Positions 14,996 to 22,078 of a stretch of 22,078 nucleotides of DNA are shown here, piece after piece. The translations under genes were made by a program, and so were the position numbers. Position 1 is the stretch's first letter. Every line of letters starts with the position of its first letter. The stretch is from JBEKLJ01 sp050010255. Lineage in GTDB: Bacteria; Acidobacteriota; Terriglobia; Bryobacterales; Bryobacteraceae. The DNA lies in NCBI GenBank assembly GCA_050010255.1, contig JBEKLJ010000047.1:1-22078 (forward strand), given 5' to 3'. The notes under the pieces were generated by a model. That model was not told the origin of the DNA and ran no database searches. It saw nothing but the letters and a program-made list of their open reading frames with translations.

Positions 14996-17125
14996 TCAGC
15001 GGAACGGCTCGACGCGAAACACGTCGGCGTTCGGCGTTTCGACGCGCACACACAGCAGGTACCGCCCGTCGCGCGATAGCGAGAAGGGGCCGCTGCCCAT
15101 GGGAGGCAGCGGCTCGGGGTAATCGACGATGGGCTTGGTCCGGCGCGTCGCGAGGTCGTGGAAGTACAGAGTTTGCCGGTCCGGCGCATCCGGTTTGCTT
15201 CCGAGGTAGTAGACACCGCTGCTGGTCAGCGCCCAGCAACTCGTGCAGTAGGGCACCAGGTTCTCGACCACCTTGGACACCTGTCCGGAGCTGGTCTCCG
15301 CTCGCCAGAGGATGGAATCCGCGGGTTCCCGCACAAAGTAGATGTACTTTCCGTCGGCCGATGTGCCCAGAGATAGGCCCCTGGTCTTGACGACTTCCGA
15401 GACCGGGCCGCCCTGCGCGGGCATGCGCACGATCGAGTCGGTGGTCCCGGCGTAGATCCACTGGCCGTCCGGAGAGAACACTGGATGGTATCCCGTGGCG
15501 CTGGTTTTCTGGGTCGTCCAGGCGCCCTCCGCGCCGCTGCGCGCAACGAAGATCTCTCCAGTGCGCGCGTTGTTGAAGACGATGGCGCGGCCGTCTGGCG
15601 ACCATCGCCCCACGGAGGGCCGCAGTGCCCCGTGCGTCACCTGAACCGGATTGCCGCCGTCGCTGTCGGTGATCCAGAGCTGCTCCTCGCCGGAGCGGTC
15701 GGAGCGGAAGCAGATCCGGCTGCCGTCCGGCGCGTACTGGGGTGAGACGTCCTGTCCGGAAGAGGCAATAATCCGGGTCCACTTCTTGTCCGGGCTCGCC
15801 GTGGGCGCCAGGTCGAGGCGCCAGATGTTCAGGTCGTGTTGCAGCACCGAGTACACCAGCGCCGCAGTGCGTCGCGCGATGGAAAGCTGGATCGGAAAAT
15901 CGCCGTAGATGGCGGCGGGCTGCAAAGCCGTCTTGGAACCCGGCGCGAAGCTGAGCTTCCACAACCGGAACTCGCCGGTCCTGTCCGAGCCAAACACCAA
16001 CGTCTTTCCGTCCGGCATCCAGTCCTGTCCGCTGACCTGCCGGCCGTCGGAGGTGAGCTGCGTCGGTGTCCCCCCGTCCGCCGGCAGCATAAACAGCTCC
16101 TGATGGGCACGGTGGAGTACCCGGATGAAGGAGACGGTACGCCCGTCCGGAGAGAAGCGCGGATCGACGTCCCCGATGTAGAGGTTGTCGGGCCGCGTCA
16201 GCCTCTTCTTCTCTCCGGTGGCCAGCGAGATGAGGAAGAGGCCCAGAGCCTCATGCGGCGATTCGGCGTCGTCGGCCACCAAAAAGCGGCTGTCGGGCGA
16301 CCAGTCCAGATGCCGGTTGGGCAAGCCGTAGCGTGAGGGGAAGACCGTGGCCACCTCCCGCTCCTGCTTGCCGTCCGGGGTGGTCAGGATGATCGTTCCC
16401 GAGGATCCCTGGAAGCGGATGTAGGCCATGTGCCGGCCATCCGGAGACCAGGCCGGGCTGCTGTAGCTTCCACTCCGGGGCGTGATTTGCCGGGGTGGTC
16501 TTTCGCCCGGCCTCTTTACCATAATTGCGGACGCGCGCCCGTCCTGTTGCTCCCAGACGAAGGCGACATTGGCCCCATCGGGCGAGATGACGGGCTGGTA
16601 CTCTCTGCCGCCGAGACGCGTGACGGCCACGCGATGCAACTCTTCGGTCGCGGGCGGCGCCGCGCTCCGCCGCCACGCCCACAGCGCCACCAGCACTGCC
16701 ACGACCGCCAGGGCCGCCAGACCGTAGCGGGGGCGCAGCCAAACCGGTTGGGGATGGGGAGCGGCTTCCTCCGCGATCGGATGCGGGGCTTCCACGACCT
16801 CATCCGAGGCGGCGATCGGTCCGACGATCCGATAGCCGCGGCCCGGAAAGGTCTCGATGTGACCTGGCTCCCCGTGCTCGGCGGCCAGCACTTTGCGTAT
16901 GACGGCCACGTTCTGGGCCAGGTTAGCCTCGTCCACGACGCGGTCCGGCCAAACCGCGGCCATCAGTTCCTCTTTGGTCAGAACCTGGCCGCAGTTCTCC
17001 ACCAGGACAAGCAGGGTCTCGACCGCCTTGCGCGCCAAGTGAGCGGGCTCGCCGTCTTTGAGAAGCACCTTGGCAGTGGCATCCAGACAGAAGGGGCCGA
17101 ACCGATATAGGCGTCGTGTTTTCAA
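14996..17125 (-). CDS. Membrane one-component regulator: winged-helix DNA-binding domain, one membrane helix, TolB-type beta-propeller
   Basis: The 709-residue protein starts with an OmpR/CadC-type winged helix (about 5-102: YRFGPFCLDATAKVLLKDG, LTKEELMAAVWPD, GRGYRIVG). After a linker comes one membrane helix (YGLAALAVVAVLVALWAW, 134-151). The remaining 550 residues are WD40/PD40-like repeats of TolB type, recognisable by repeated SPDG or PDG turns (for example ISPDGANVAF, WSPDGRHMAY, FSPDGRTVSF, WMPDGKTLVF, YAPDGSRICF, WSPDGRAIVF, FSPDGQWIYA). The plan places DNA binding in the cytoplasm and the propeller in the periplasm, probably as a ligand or protein sensor; there is no receiver domain. 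The ATG at 17125 lies 16 bases from a triple TTAG-type repeat (17142-17174). This suggests autoregulation. It diverges from the rhamnosidase/TonB pair, which carries the same repeat. Confidence 0.9.
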   Translation of the reverse strand: MKTRRLYRFGPFCLDATAKVLLKDGEPAHLARKAVETLLVLVENCGQVLTKEELMAAVWPDRVVDEANLAQNVAVIRKVLAAEHGEPGHIETFPGRGYRIVGPIAASDEVVEAPHPIAEEAAPHPQPVWLRPRYGLAALAVVAVLVALWAWRRSAAPPATEELHRVAVTRLGGREYQPVISPDGANVAFVWEQQDGRASAIMVKRPGERPPRQITPRSGSYSSPAWSPDGRHMAYIRFQGSSGTIILTTPDGKQEREVATVFPSRYGLPNRHLDWSPDSRFLVADDAESPHEALGLFLISLATGEKKRLTRPDNLYIGDVDPRFSPDGRTVSFIRVLHRAHQELFMLPADGGTPTQLTSDGRQVSGQDWMPDGKTLVFGSDRTGEFRLWKLSFAPGSKTALQPAAIYGDFPIQLSIARRTAALVYSVLQHDLNIWRLDLAPTASPDKKWTRIIASSGQDVSPQYAPDGSRICFRSDRSGEEQLWITDSDGGNPVQVTHGALRPSVGRWSPDGRAIVFNNARTGEIFVARSGAEGAWTTQKTSATGYHPVFSPDGQWIYAGTTDSIVRMPAQGGPVSEVVKTRGLSLGTSADGKYIYFVREPADSILWRAETSSGQVSKVVENLVPYCTSCWALTSSGVYYLGSKPDAPDRQTLYFHDLATRRTKPIVDYPEPLPPMGSGPFSLSRDGRYLLCVRVETPNADVFRVEPFR

Positions 17126-17138
17126 GACACTCTCACCA

Positions 17139-17174
17139 GATTTAGATTCTTCTTAGAAACTTCTTATACACCTC
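17139..17174. promoter_or_regulatory. Putative operator A: three 11-bp direct repeats upstream of the propeller regulator
   Basis: On the plus strand the cores TTAG, TTAG and TTAT start at 17142, 17153 and 17164, exactly 11 bp apart. The first two read ATTTAGATTC and CTTAGAAAC. The region is AT-rich in an otherwise GC-rich window and lies immediately 5' of the regulator's ATG at 17125. Winged-helix regulators of the OmpR/PhoB class bind tandem direct repeats with this 11-bp step, so the neighbouring regulator is the natural candidate to bind here. The repeats are visible; binding is inference. Confidence 0.6.
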
Positions 17175-17386
17175 CAATGGGGCGCTCGCGGACCCGCGAG
17201 AGCCTCGACCCCTGCACGATAGTCTAACGCAAGTGCTTCCCTATGGGAATCACTTCTGTGCCGCCGGCGCGTCTGACCACCACTGCGGGCGTCCGGGAGG
17301 CACGACTGGAGCCTGATGAGGCCGGGCATCTCGGGCCGGAACCGACAGACGCGGGCCGCGGAGGGAGTCGAAAGCGACTTGCTAGG

Positions 17387-17569
17387 CTAACCGGGCGGCA
17401 GTCTGAACTCCTTCCAGGTAAAGTAGATAGCCTCGTTGACCGGCTCCGCCGGCGGCCCGTCGCCGGGCCGGTGCTGGGCGGTGACACCCACGGCAGTGAA
17501 GCCGCGCAAGCAACCTGGCAGGCGCGACAGGGCACTTTGTAACGCGGCGGCAATCTGTAGGTTTCTTAA
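17387..17569 (-). pseudogene. Possible C-terminal remnant of an unknown protein
   Basis: On the minus strand the frame reads, without ATG or other good start, IAAALQSALSRLPG, then GFTAVGVTAQHRPGDG, then EPVNEAIYFTWKEFRLPPG and a TAG at 17387. Third codon positions are mostly G or C and the residue use is protein-like, unlike the neighbouring frames. Upstream it meets a stop within operator B. I cannot name the family. It may be the surviving tail of a gene lost when the present divergent arrangement formed, or a chance open frame. Confidence 0.3.
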
Positions 17570-17603
17570 TTTAGATTCCCCTTAGAAACATTTTAGCTGA
17601 CGC
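17568..17603. promoter_or_regulatory. Putative operator B: three 11-bp direct repeats upstream of the rhamnosidase
   Basis: The TTAG cores start at 17571, 17582 and 17593, again exactly 11 bp apart, in the same strand orientation as operator A. Over the first 22 bases the two sites are nearly identical (ATTTAGATTC, two variable bases, CTTAGAAAC). This is far beyond chance for AT-rich sequence in this GC-rich window. It lies about 80-110 bp before the start of the rhamnosidase frame, a suitable place for an activator site. The likely binder is the winged-helix protein encoded at 14996-17125. Confidence 0.6.
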
Positions 17604-17680
17604 TCATTGCCGCATCGGCTGGCTTGGCAGATCGTTTACGGAGAGGATAGTCAAGCGCAACAGCGCAGTGTGCAGAAGGT

Positions 17681-20602
17681 TTGAGTCTTGGCAGTCGTAA
17701 GCGTGAGGGAGCAGTGCGGCTTCGTCTAACGCTAAGTGCTGCATTCTTGATCGCTTGGGTGGCGGCTTCTGGCAGCCCGGCGGACTCAGGTGCACTCGGA
17801 GAGTTGAGGAATGCCTTTGCTGCCCCGCCTGCGGACGCCAGGATCATGATGCGCTGGTGGTGGTTCGGTCCAGCGGTCACCAAGCCTGAACTGGAGCGCG
17901 AGATGCGGCGGATGAAGGAGGGCGGCATCGGCGGCTTCGAGGTGCAACCGGTCTATCCGCTTCAGCTCGACAAGCCGGCGCGGGGGATCCGCAACCTGCC
18001 TTTCCTCTCGGGCGAGTTCCTGGATGCCCTCCACTTCACGGCCCGAAAGGCCCACGAGCTGGGCCTGCGCATGGATCTGACGCTGGGCAGCGGCTGGCCG
18101 TACGGCGGGCCGCAGATCCCGGTCGCCCTGGCCGCCGGAAGGCTGCGTTCCGAGCGGATCCCGGTGCCGCCTTGGTCGCGCGAGGTGGCGCTGCCTCAGA
18201 TCTCGGAGGGCGAGAGGTTCATTGCGGCGTTCCTGGCAAGCGGAGACCGCCAGAATGTGTCTCCCGGTGGGTTCCGGGAGCTGACGACCATCGGCCAGGG
18301 CCTGGTGGTTGTGCCGGAGGAGCTGGAGGGACCCCACACGGTGCTGTTTTTCATCTCCAGCCGGACGGGGATGATGGTCAAGAGGGCGGCGGTGGGCGCC
18401 GAGGGCTTGGTGCTGGACCATTACGACCGCAGCGCGCTGGAGCGGTACCTGAAGTCCGTCGGCGACCCATTAGTCCGGGCCTGCGGGTCCAACCGGCCGG
18501 TGGCGGTATTCTGCGACAGCCTGGAGGTGTTCGGATCGGATTGGACTGGGGACATCCTGGAGGAATTCCGCAAGCGGCGGGGCTACGATCTGAAGCCGTA
18601 CTTGCCGGCGCTGGTGGGCGATATCGGGCCAGAGACCGGAGCCATCCGGAACGACTGGGGTCAAACCCTAACCGAGCTGGCCGAGGAACGCTTCCTCATT
18701 CCCGTGAACGACTGGGCCCGGAAGCACGGCACGCAGTTCCGCTCTCAGACCTACGGCACGCCGCCGGTGGCGCTCTCGAGCAACGGCTTGGTGGATCTGC
18801 CGGAGGGCGAGGGCTCGCAATGGGACCGGTTCACGGCCGCGCGCTGGGCTTCCTCGGCCGGCCACCTCTACGGACGGACCGTGATCTCCTCGGAAACCTG
18901 GACCTGGCTGCACTCGCCTGCGTTCCGCGCCACGCCGCTGGACCTGAAAGCGGAGGCGGATCGGCACTTTCTCGAAGGGATCAACCAGCTTGTCGGACAC
19001 GGCTGGCCCTACTCGCCGGCGAGCGCCGGGGATCCGGGCTGGCGGTTTTACGCGGCCGCGGCCCTGAACCAGCACAATCCCTGGTGGGTGGTGATGCGGG
19101 ATGTCTCGCGTTACTTCCAGCGCGTGAGCTTCCTGCTGCGCCAGGGCAAGCCGGCCAACGACGTGGCGCTGTATCTGCCAACCAGCGACGCCCGAGCGTC
19201 TTTCAAGGCCGGGCAGGTCTCCATCAACGGCGCGTTGGAACGGATGCTGGGCCGCTCGCTGATCGCGGAGATTCTCGGGGCGGGCTTCGGACTGGATTTC
19301 GTGGACGACACGGTCATCCGCCAGCACGGCCGTGTAGAGAACGGCGCACTGGTGATCAACGGGAACCGGTTCCCTATCGTGATCCTCCCGAACGTGGAGC
19401 GCATGCCGGTGGAAACCTACCGCCGGCTCGAGGCCTTCGTACGGGCAGGGGGGATCCTGATCGCGACGCGGCGTACCCCGGCGCTGGCTCCCGGTCTCAA
19501 GGAGGCGCAAACAGAGACGGCGGAGCTACGCGCGATCTCGCGCCGGCTGTTCGAAGGAGCTGACGCTCGGGCGCACTTCGTCGCTGATGAGGACCGCGGC
19601 CTCGGGCCTCAGCTCGCGGGCCTGTTCCGCCCGGACGTGTCGCTGTCGCCCCCGGCGCCGGAGATCGGCTTCGTACACCGCAGCGCCGGTTTTGCCGAGA
19701 TCTACTTCCTGGCCAACACCGGAAACACGCGCCAGCGCGTCCAGGCGACGTTCCGCGTCGCGGGCATGGAACCGGAGTGGTGGGATCCCTTCGATGGAGG
19801 GGTTGCGCCGGCCCGGGTGGACGCTCGGAGGGCCGAGGGCGTGACGGTGCCACTGGAGTTGGAGCCTTACGAGTCCCGCGTGCTGGTCTTCTCGCGGCGC
19901 GAGCCGGTGCGCACCCCACCAGACGCCCCGGCGTTATCTCCGCCGCTTTCCGTGGCGGATCTGAGCACCGGCTGGAAGGTGACCTTCGACGGTCTCAGCA
20001 GCGCCGTGCGCATGGAGACGCTGCGCTCCTGGACCGACGATCCGAAAACGCGTTTTTACTCGGGGCAGGCGACTTATGAGAGAACGGTCACCGTCTCCGA
20101 AGACCTGCTTCGATCCGGGCCCCCCCTATACCTCGAGTTCGGTGGAGGCACAGCGGTTCCTGAGGTTGGAATGAGGCAGCAGCGTGGCACGCGGGCGTGG
20201 TTAGAGTCTCCCGTGCGCGAAGCTGCCGTGGTGTACGTCAACGAGCGGCTCGCCGGTTCGGTGTGGCGGCCGCCCTATGCGGTGGAAGTGAGCCGTTTCC
20301 TGCACCCGGGCGAGAATTCGGTCCGGGTGGTTGTCGGGAACCTGGCGATCAATCGAATGGCGGCCGTCCCGCGGCCGGACTATGGGTCTCTCAGCAGCCG
20401 GTACGGAAGACGGTTCGAGGCGCAGGACATGGAGAACCTTCAGCCGCTGCCGTCCGGATTGCTGGGCCCGATCCGTCTGGTGGCATCCTCCGCCAGACCC
20501 GGAATTTTTTCTCGTAAAGAACCTGCTGCGCCACCTCGCCCGCCCGCCTCCAGCGAAGGGGCGGGAGCCGGCGCGGCAATGATAACAACGCACACACAGT
20601 GA
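17681..20602 (+). CDS. Secreted GH106-type glycoside hydrolase (alpha-L-rhamnosidase family)
   Basis: The 973-residue protein has a signal peptide (LRLTLSAAFLIAWVAASG) and then the GH106 opening: MMRWWWFGPAVTKPELEREMRRMKEGGIGGFEVQPVYPL at about 56-94, LGLRMDLTLGSGWPYGGPQIP, and the barrel motifs AVFCDSLEVFGSDWTGDI and VISSETWTWLHSP, whose acidic residues are candidates for the catalytic pair. The C-terminal third has beta-sandwich character, with a galactose-binding-like end (EAAVVYVNERLAGSVWRPPYAVEVSRFLHPGENSVRVVVGNL). GH106 enzymes release L-rhamnose from pectic and other plant or microbial glycans. The start is unsure: TTG at 17681 opens the frame and GTG at 17714 (directly before the signal peptide) is equally possible; both have ribosome sites placed too close. 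The TonB receptor gene follows 31 bp downstream, so the two are probably one transcript under operator B. Confidence 0.88.
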   Translation: MSLGSRKREGAVRLRLTLSAAFLIAWVAASGSPADSGALGELRNAFAAPPADARIMMRWWWFGPAVTKPELEREMRRMKEGGIGGFEVQPVYPLQLDKPARGIRNLPFLSGEFLDALHFTARKAHELGLRMDLTLGSGWPYGGPQIPVALAAGRLRSERIPVPPWSREVALPQISEGERFIAAFLASGDRQNVSPGGFRELTTIGQGLVVVPEELEGPHTVLFFISSRTGMMVKRAAVGAEGLVLDHYDRSALERYLKSVGDPLVRACGSNRPVAVFCDSLEVFGSDWTGDILEEFRKRRGYDLKPYLPALVGDIGPETGAIRNDWGQTLTELAEERFLIPVNDWARKHGTQFRSQTYGTPPVALSSNGLVDLPEGEGSQWDRFTAARWASSAGHLYGRTVISSETWTWLHSPAFRATPLDLKAEADRHFLEGINQLVGHGWPYSPASAGDPGWRFYAAAALNQHNPWWVVMRDVSRYFQRVSFLLRQGKPANDVALYLPTSDARASFKAGQVSINGALERMLGRSLIAEILGAGFGLDFVDDTVIRQHGRVENGALVINGNRFPIVILPNVERMPVETYRRLEAFVRAGGILIATRRTPALAPGLKEAQTETAELRAISRRLFEGADARAHFVADEDRGLGPQLAGLFRPDVSLSPPAPEIGFVHRSAGFAEIYFLANTGNTRQRVQATFRVAGMEPEWWDPFDGGVAPARVDARRAEGVTVPLELEPYESRVLVFSRREPVRTPPDAPALSPPLSVADLSTGWKVTFDGLSSAVRMETLRSWTDDPKTRFYSGQATYERTVTVSEDLLRSGPPLYLEFGGGTAVPEVGMRQQRGTRAWLESPVREAAVVYVNERLAGSVWRPPYAVEVSRFLHPGENSVRVVVGNLAINRMAAVPRPDYGSLSSRYGRRFEAQDMENLQPLPSGLLGPIRLVASSARPGIFSRKEPAAPPRPPASSEGAGAGAAMITTHTQ

Positions 20603-20603
20603 A

Positions 20604-20618
20604 GAGTGACGTTCACTC
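20604..20618. promoter_or_regulatory. Short perfect inverted repeat before the TonB receptor gene
   Basis: GAGTGA and TCACTC flank the three bases CGT, two bases after the rhamnosidase stop and 15 bases before the receptor's ATG. It may form a small hairpin between the two genes, for example to stabilise or separate the two parts of the transcript, or it may be a protein-binding site. No T-run follows, so it is not a typical terminator. The symmetry is visible; any role is a guess. Confidence 0.3.
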
Positions 20619-20633
20619 AATGGAGAACAATCT

Positions 20634-22078
20634 ATGCGATTGCGATCAAGCTGTAACGTATTGCTAGTTTTGCTGGCCTGCGCGGCGCTCCTGGTGCCGT
20701 GGCAGGGTGGACTCCTAGCTCAGGAGTCTCGCGGCGCGATTGTGGGCAAGGTCCTGGACGCCTCCGGCGCAGTTGTTCCCGGAGCGGCAGTCCAGGTCAC
20801 CAACGTGGCCATGGGAACGAAGACCGCGCTGGTAACCAATGACGTGGGCGTGTACCAGGCCCTGTACCTGATTCCCGGCGAGTATCGGGTTGAGGTCGAA
20901 GTGCCGGGCTTCAAGAAAGCCGTGCGCGACGGCATCGTCGTCCGCATCACGGACCGCCTGGACGTCAATATCGAGTTGCAGGTCGGCGCGCCGGACCAGA
21001 GCGTCACGGTTACTGGCGAGACGCCGCTGCTCAATTCCGAATCGGCCTCCGTCGGCACGGTGGTCGACTCCAAGCGCGTGGCGGACCTGCCGCTGTCATA
21101 CGGGAACCCCTTCGAGCTGATCGGATCCGCCGCCGGGGTCACCTTTACCGGAGACGCGCGGCTGGACCGGCCCTTCGAGCCGACCCACATTGTCGGTTAC
21201 GCCATGGCCGGATCGCGCGGCAACCTCAGCGACGTCACGCTGGATAACGCTCCCACCACGGCCACGGCCAACGGCAACCAGGTGATTGCCTCTTACGTTC
21301 CGCCCACCGACGTCGTGCAGGAATTCAAGGTGCAGACAACCACCTTCGATGCGCAATTCGGCCAGACGCAGGGCGGCGTCACCAACATCAGCACGAAGGC
21401 GGGCACCAACTCCTTCCACGGAGTCGCCGGGTACTCGTTCCAGCGGCCGGATTTCTGGGCCAACGATTTCTTCAACAACAAGGCAAACAAGCCCCGCCCG
21501 GCGTTCTCGTTCGACCGCTGGGGCGGAGCGTTCGGCGGACCGGTCTACATCCCGAAGATTTACAACGGCAGGAACAGGACCTTCTTCGAGTGGGGCTACG
21601 AGGGCATCCACGATGCCCGGCCGCGGCACGACGACACCACCAACACCGTTCCGACTACCGCAGAGAAGAACGGCGATTTCTCGGCTCTGTTGGCCGTGGG
21701 CTCCAGCTACCAGGTCTACAATCCGTTCACGCGCCGCGCGGTGTCCGGCGGTCGCTACCAGGAAGATCCCTTCGTTGGGAACATCATTCAGCCGGCGCTG
21801 TTCAACGCGGTGGGCGTAAAGGCTCTGAGTTATTTTCCGACGCCTCTCACCGCCGGACAGCCGAATGGCACCAATAACATGGTGGACACCAGCGTCACCG
21901 AGAGAGCCAAGTATTACAACCACACTTGGCGCGTGGACGAGAACGTCAGCGACAAGCAGCGCATCTTCGTGCGGGCCAGCATCTATCGCCGGGACAGCAC
22001 CTACAACAACTACTTCAACAATCCCTCGACCGGCGTCTTCTTCCAGTTCCTGTCCAAAGCCGCCGTTTTCGACGACGT
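20634..22078 (+). CDS. Oar-like TonB-dependent receptor with carboxypeptidase-regulatory domain, N-terminal part
   Basis: The frame starts at an ATG with GGAG eight to nine bases upstream and runs off the right edge after 481 codons; full-length members are about 1000-1200 residues. A signal peptide (VLLVLLACAALLVPWQGGLLAQ) is followed by a CarboxypepD_reg-like domain (GAIVGKVLDASGAVVPGAAVQVTNVAMGTK...LVTNDVGVYQALYLIPGEYRVEVEVPGFKK). Next come the linker LQVGAPDQSVTVTGETPLLNSESASVGTVV and the plug with RVADLPL and the EFKVQTTTFDAQFGQTQGGVTNISTKAGTNSFHGVAGYSFQRPDFWANDFF block. The barrel then begins (GGAFGGPVYIPKIYNGRNRTFFEWGYEG). These Oar-type receptors, very numerous in Acidobacteria, sit in the outer membrane and are thought to import oligosaccharides or peptides with TonB energy. 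Here the rhamnosidase directly upstream points to uptake of a rhamnose-containing oligosaccharide. Confidence 0.93.
   Translation, partial: MRLRSSCNVLLVLLACAALLVPWQGGLLAQESRGAIVGKVLDASGAVVPGAAVQVTNVAMGTKTALVTNDVGVYQALYLIPGEYRVEVEVPGFKKAVRDGIVVRITDRLDVNIELQVGAPDQSVTVTGETPLLNSESASVGTVVDSKRVADLPLSYGNPFELIGSAAGVTFTGDARLDRPFEPTHIVGYAMAGSRGNLSDVTLDNAPTTATANGNQVIASYVPPTDVVQEFKVQTTTFDAQFGQTQGGVTNISTKAGTNSFHGVAGYSFQRPDFWANDFFNNKANKPRPAFSFDRWGGAFGGPVYIPKIYNGRNRTFFEWGYEGIHDARPRHDDTTNTVPTTAEKNGDFSALLAVGSSYQVYNPFTRRAVSGGRYQEDPFVGNIIQPALFNAVGVKALSYFPTPLTAGQPNGTNNMVDTSVTERAKYYNHTWRVDENVSDKQRIFVRASIYRRDSTYNNYFNNPSTGVFFQFLSKAAVFDD

Larger units (their letters stand above)
17126..17680. other. Divergent intergenic region of 555 bp between regulator and rhamnosidase
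   Basis: Besides operators A and B it holds a small hairpin at 17185-17200 (stem CTCGCG/CGCGAG, loop GACC). It also holds a minus-strand open stretch from about 17569 to 17387 that looks like the end of a protein. The rest, about 17205-17386, shows no gene or signal I can support. Two long overlapping open frames on opposite strands in this stretch have no recognisable protein character and were left out. Confidence 0.5.

Noticed and set aside
17185..17200. Hairpin CTCGCG/CGCGAG as a terminator
   Set aside because: It lies upstream of both divergent genes and has no T-run, so a terminator role is not supported.
17224..17553. Overlapping open frames on both strands in the regulator/rhamnosidase intergenic region
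   Set aside because: Low-complexity Arg/Ser/Pro composition and no ribosome site; only the separate frame ending at 17387 looked protein-like, and it is listed with low confidence.
18172..19563. 463-codon plus-strand frame inside the rhamnosidase gene
   Set aside because: Out-of-frame shadow of the GH106 gene, Gly/Arg/Ala-rich, no start signal.
1..22078. CRISPR array, tRNA or rRNA gene, insertion sequence
   Set aside because: No regularly spaced repeats with spacers, no tRNA-like cloverleaf or conserved rRNA stretch, and no transposase motif was found on reading both strands.

Overview
The window looks like chromosomal DNA of an uncultured or soil Acidobacteriota, most likely of the Bryobacterales/Solibacter type. 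The reasons are the gene families rather than any single marker: a VWFA-related protein of the acidobacterial type, the C-terminus of a MacB/FtsX-like permease of the kind amplified in Acidobacteria, a winged-helix protein fused through one membrane segment to a TolB-type propeller, an Oar-like TonB receptor with a carboxypeptidase-regulatory N-domain, and high GC throughout. No rRNA, tRNA, CRISPR array, phage gene or intact insertion sequence was seen.

Layout. 1-428: start of a Tat-exported LD-carboxypeptidase (minus strand, cut by the window edge). 430-1310: a relic zone with no intact gene. It holds a 53-codon permease remnant, short pieces resembling the C-terminus of molybdenum hydroxylases and a small membrane-protein-like frame. 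1311-5307 (minus): a surface-carbohydrate or lipid-like cluster made of a remnant polysaccharide deacetylase, a broken family-4 glycosyltransferase and a large three-domain enzyme (AMP-forming ligase, carrier protein, thioesterase). 5308-5531: non-coding, with a double-hairpin repeat. 5532-6482: secreted VWFA-related protein. 6515-6721: lone HicB-like protein. 6781-9422 (minus): two-subunit molybdenum hydroxylase (iron-sulfur small subunit, Tat-exported large subunit, ATGA overlap). 9423-9632: non-coding, with a second double-hairpin repeat. 9633-10388: unrecognised protein. 10601-12547: AI-2E-family membrane protein with an extra C-terminal domain. 12718-14172: RNB-domain ribonuclease. 14258-14884: LysE-type exporter. 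14996-17125 (minus): winged-helix/TolB-propeller regulator. 17681-20602: secreted GH106-type alpha-L-rhamnosidase. 20634-end: Oar-like TonB receptor, cut by the window edge.

Two things deserve attention. First, the regulator at 14996-17125 and the rhamnosidase/TonB receptor pair diverge from a 555-bp intergenic region. That region carries two near-identical sites, each with three TTAG-type cores spaced exactly 11 bp apart, one site in front of each transcription unit. The 11-bp step is what OmpR/CadC-type winged helices bind, so this looks like a self-contained sense-and-degrade locus for a rhamnose-containing glycan, controlled by a membrane one-component regulator whose sensor is a beta-propeller. 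Second, the left part of the window contains several genes whose two ends survive while the middle is missing (permease, deacetylase, glycosyltransferase). This suggests repeated internal deletion, next to an intact-looking but catalytically odd carrier-protein/thioesterase enzyme.

All family assignments come from reading the protein sequence; no database search was run.
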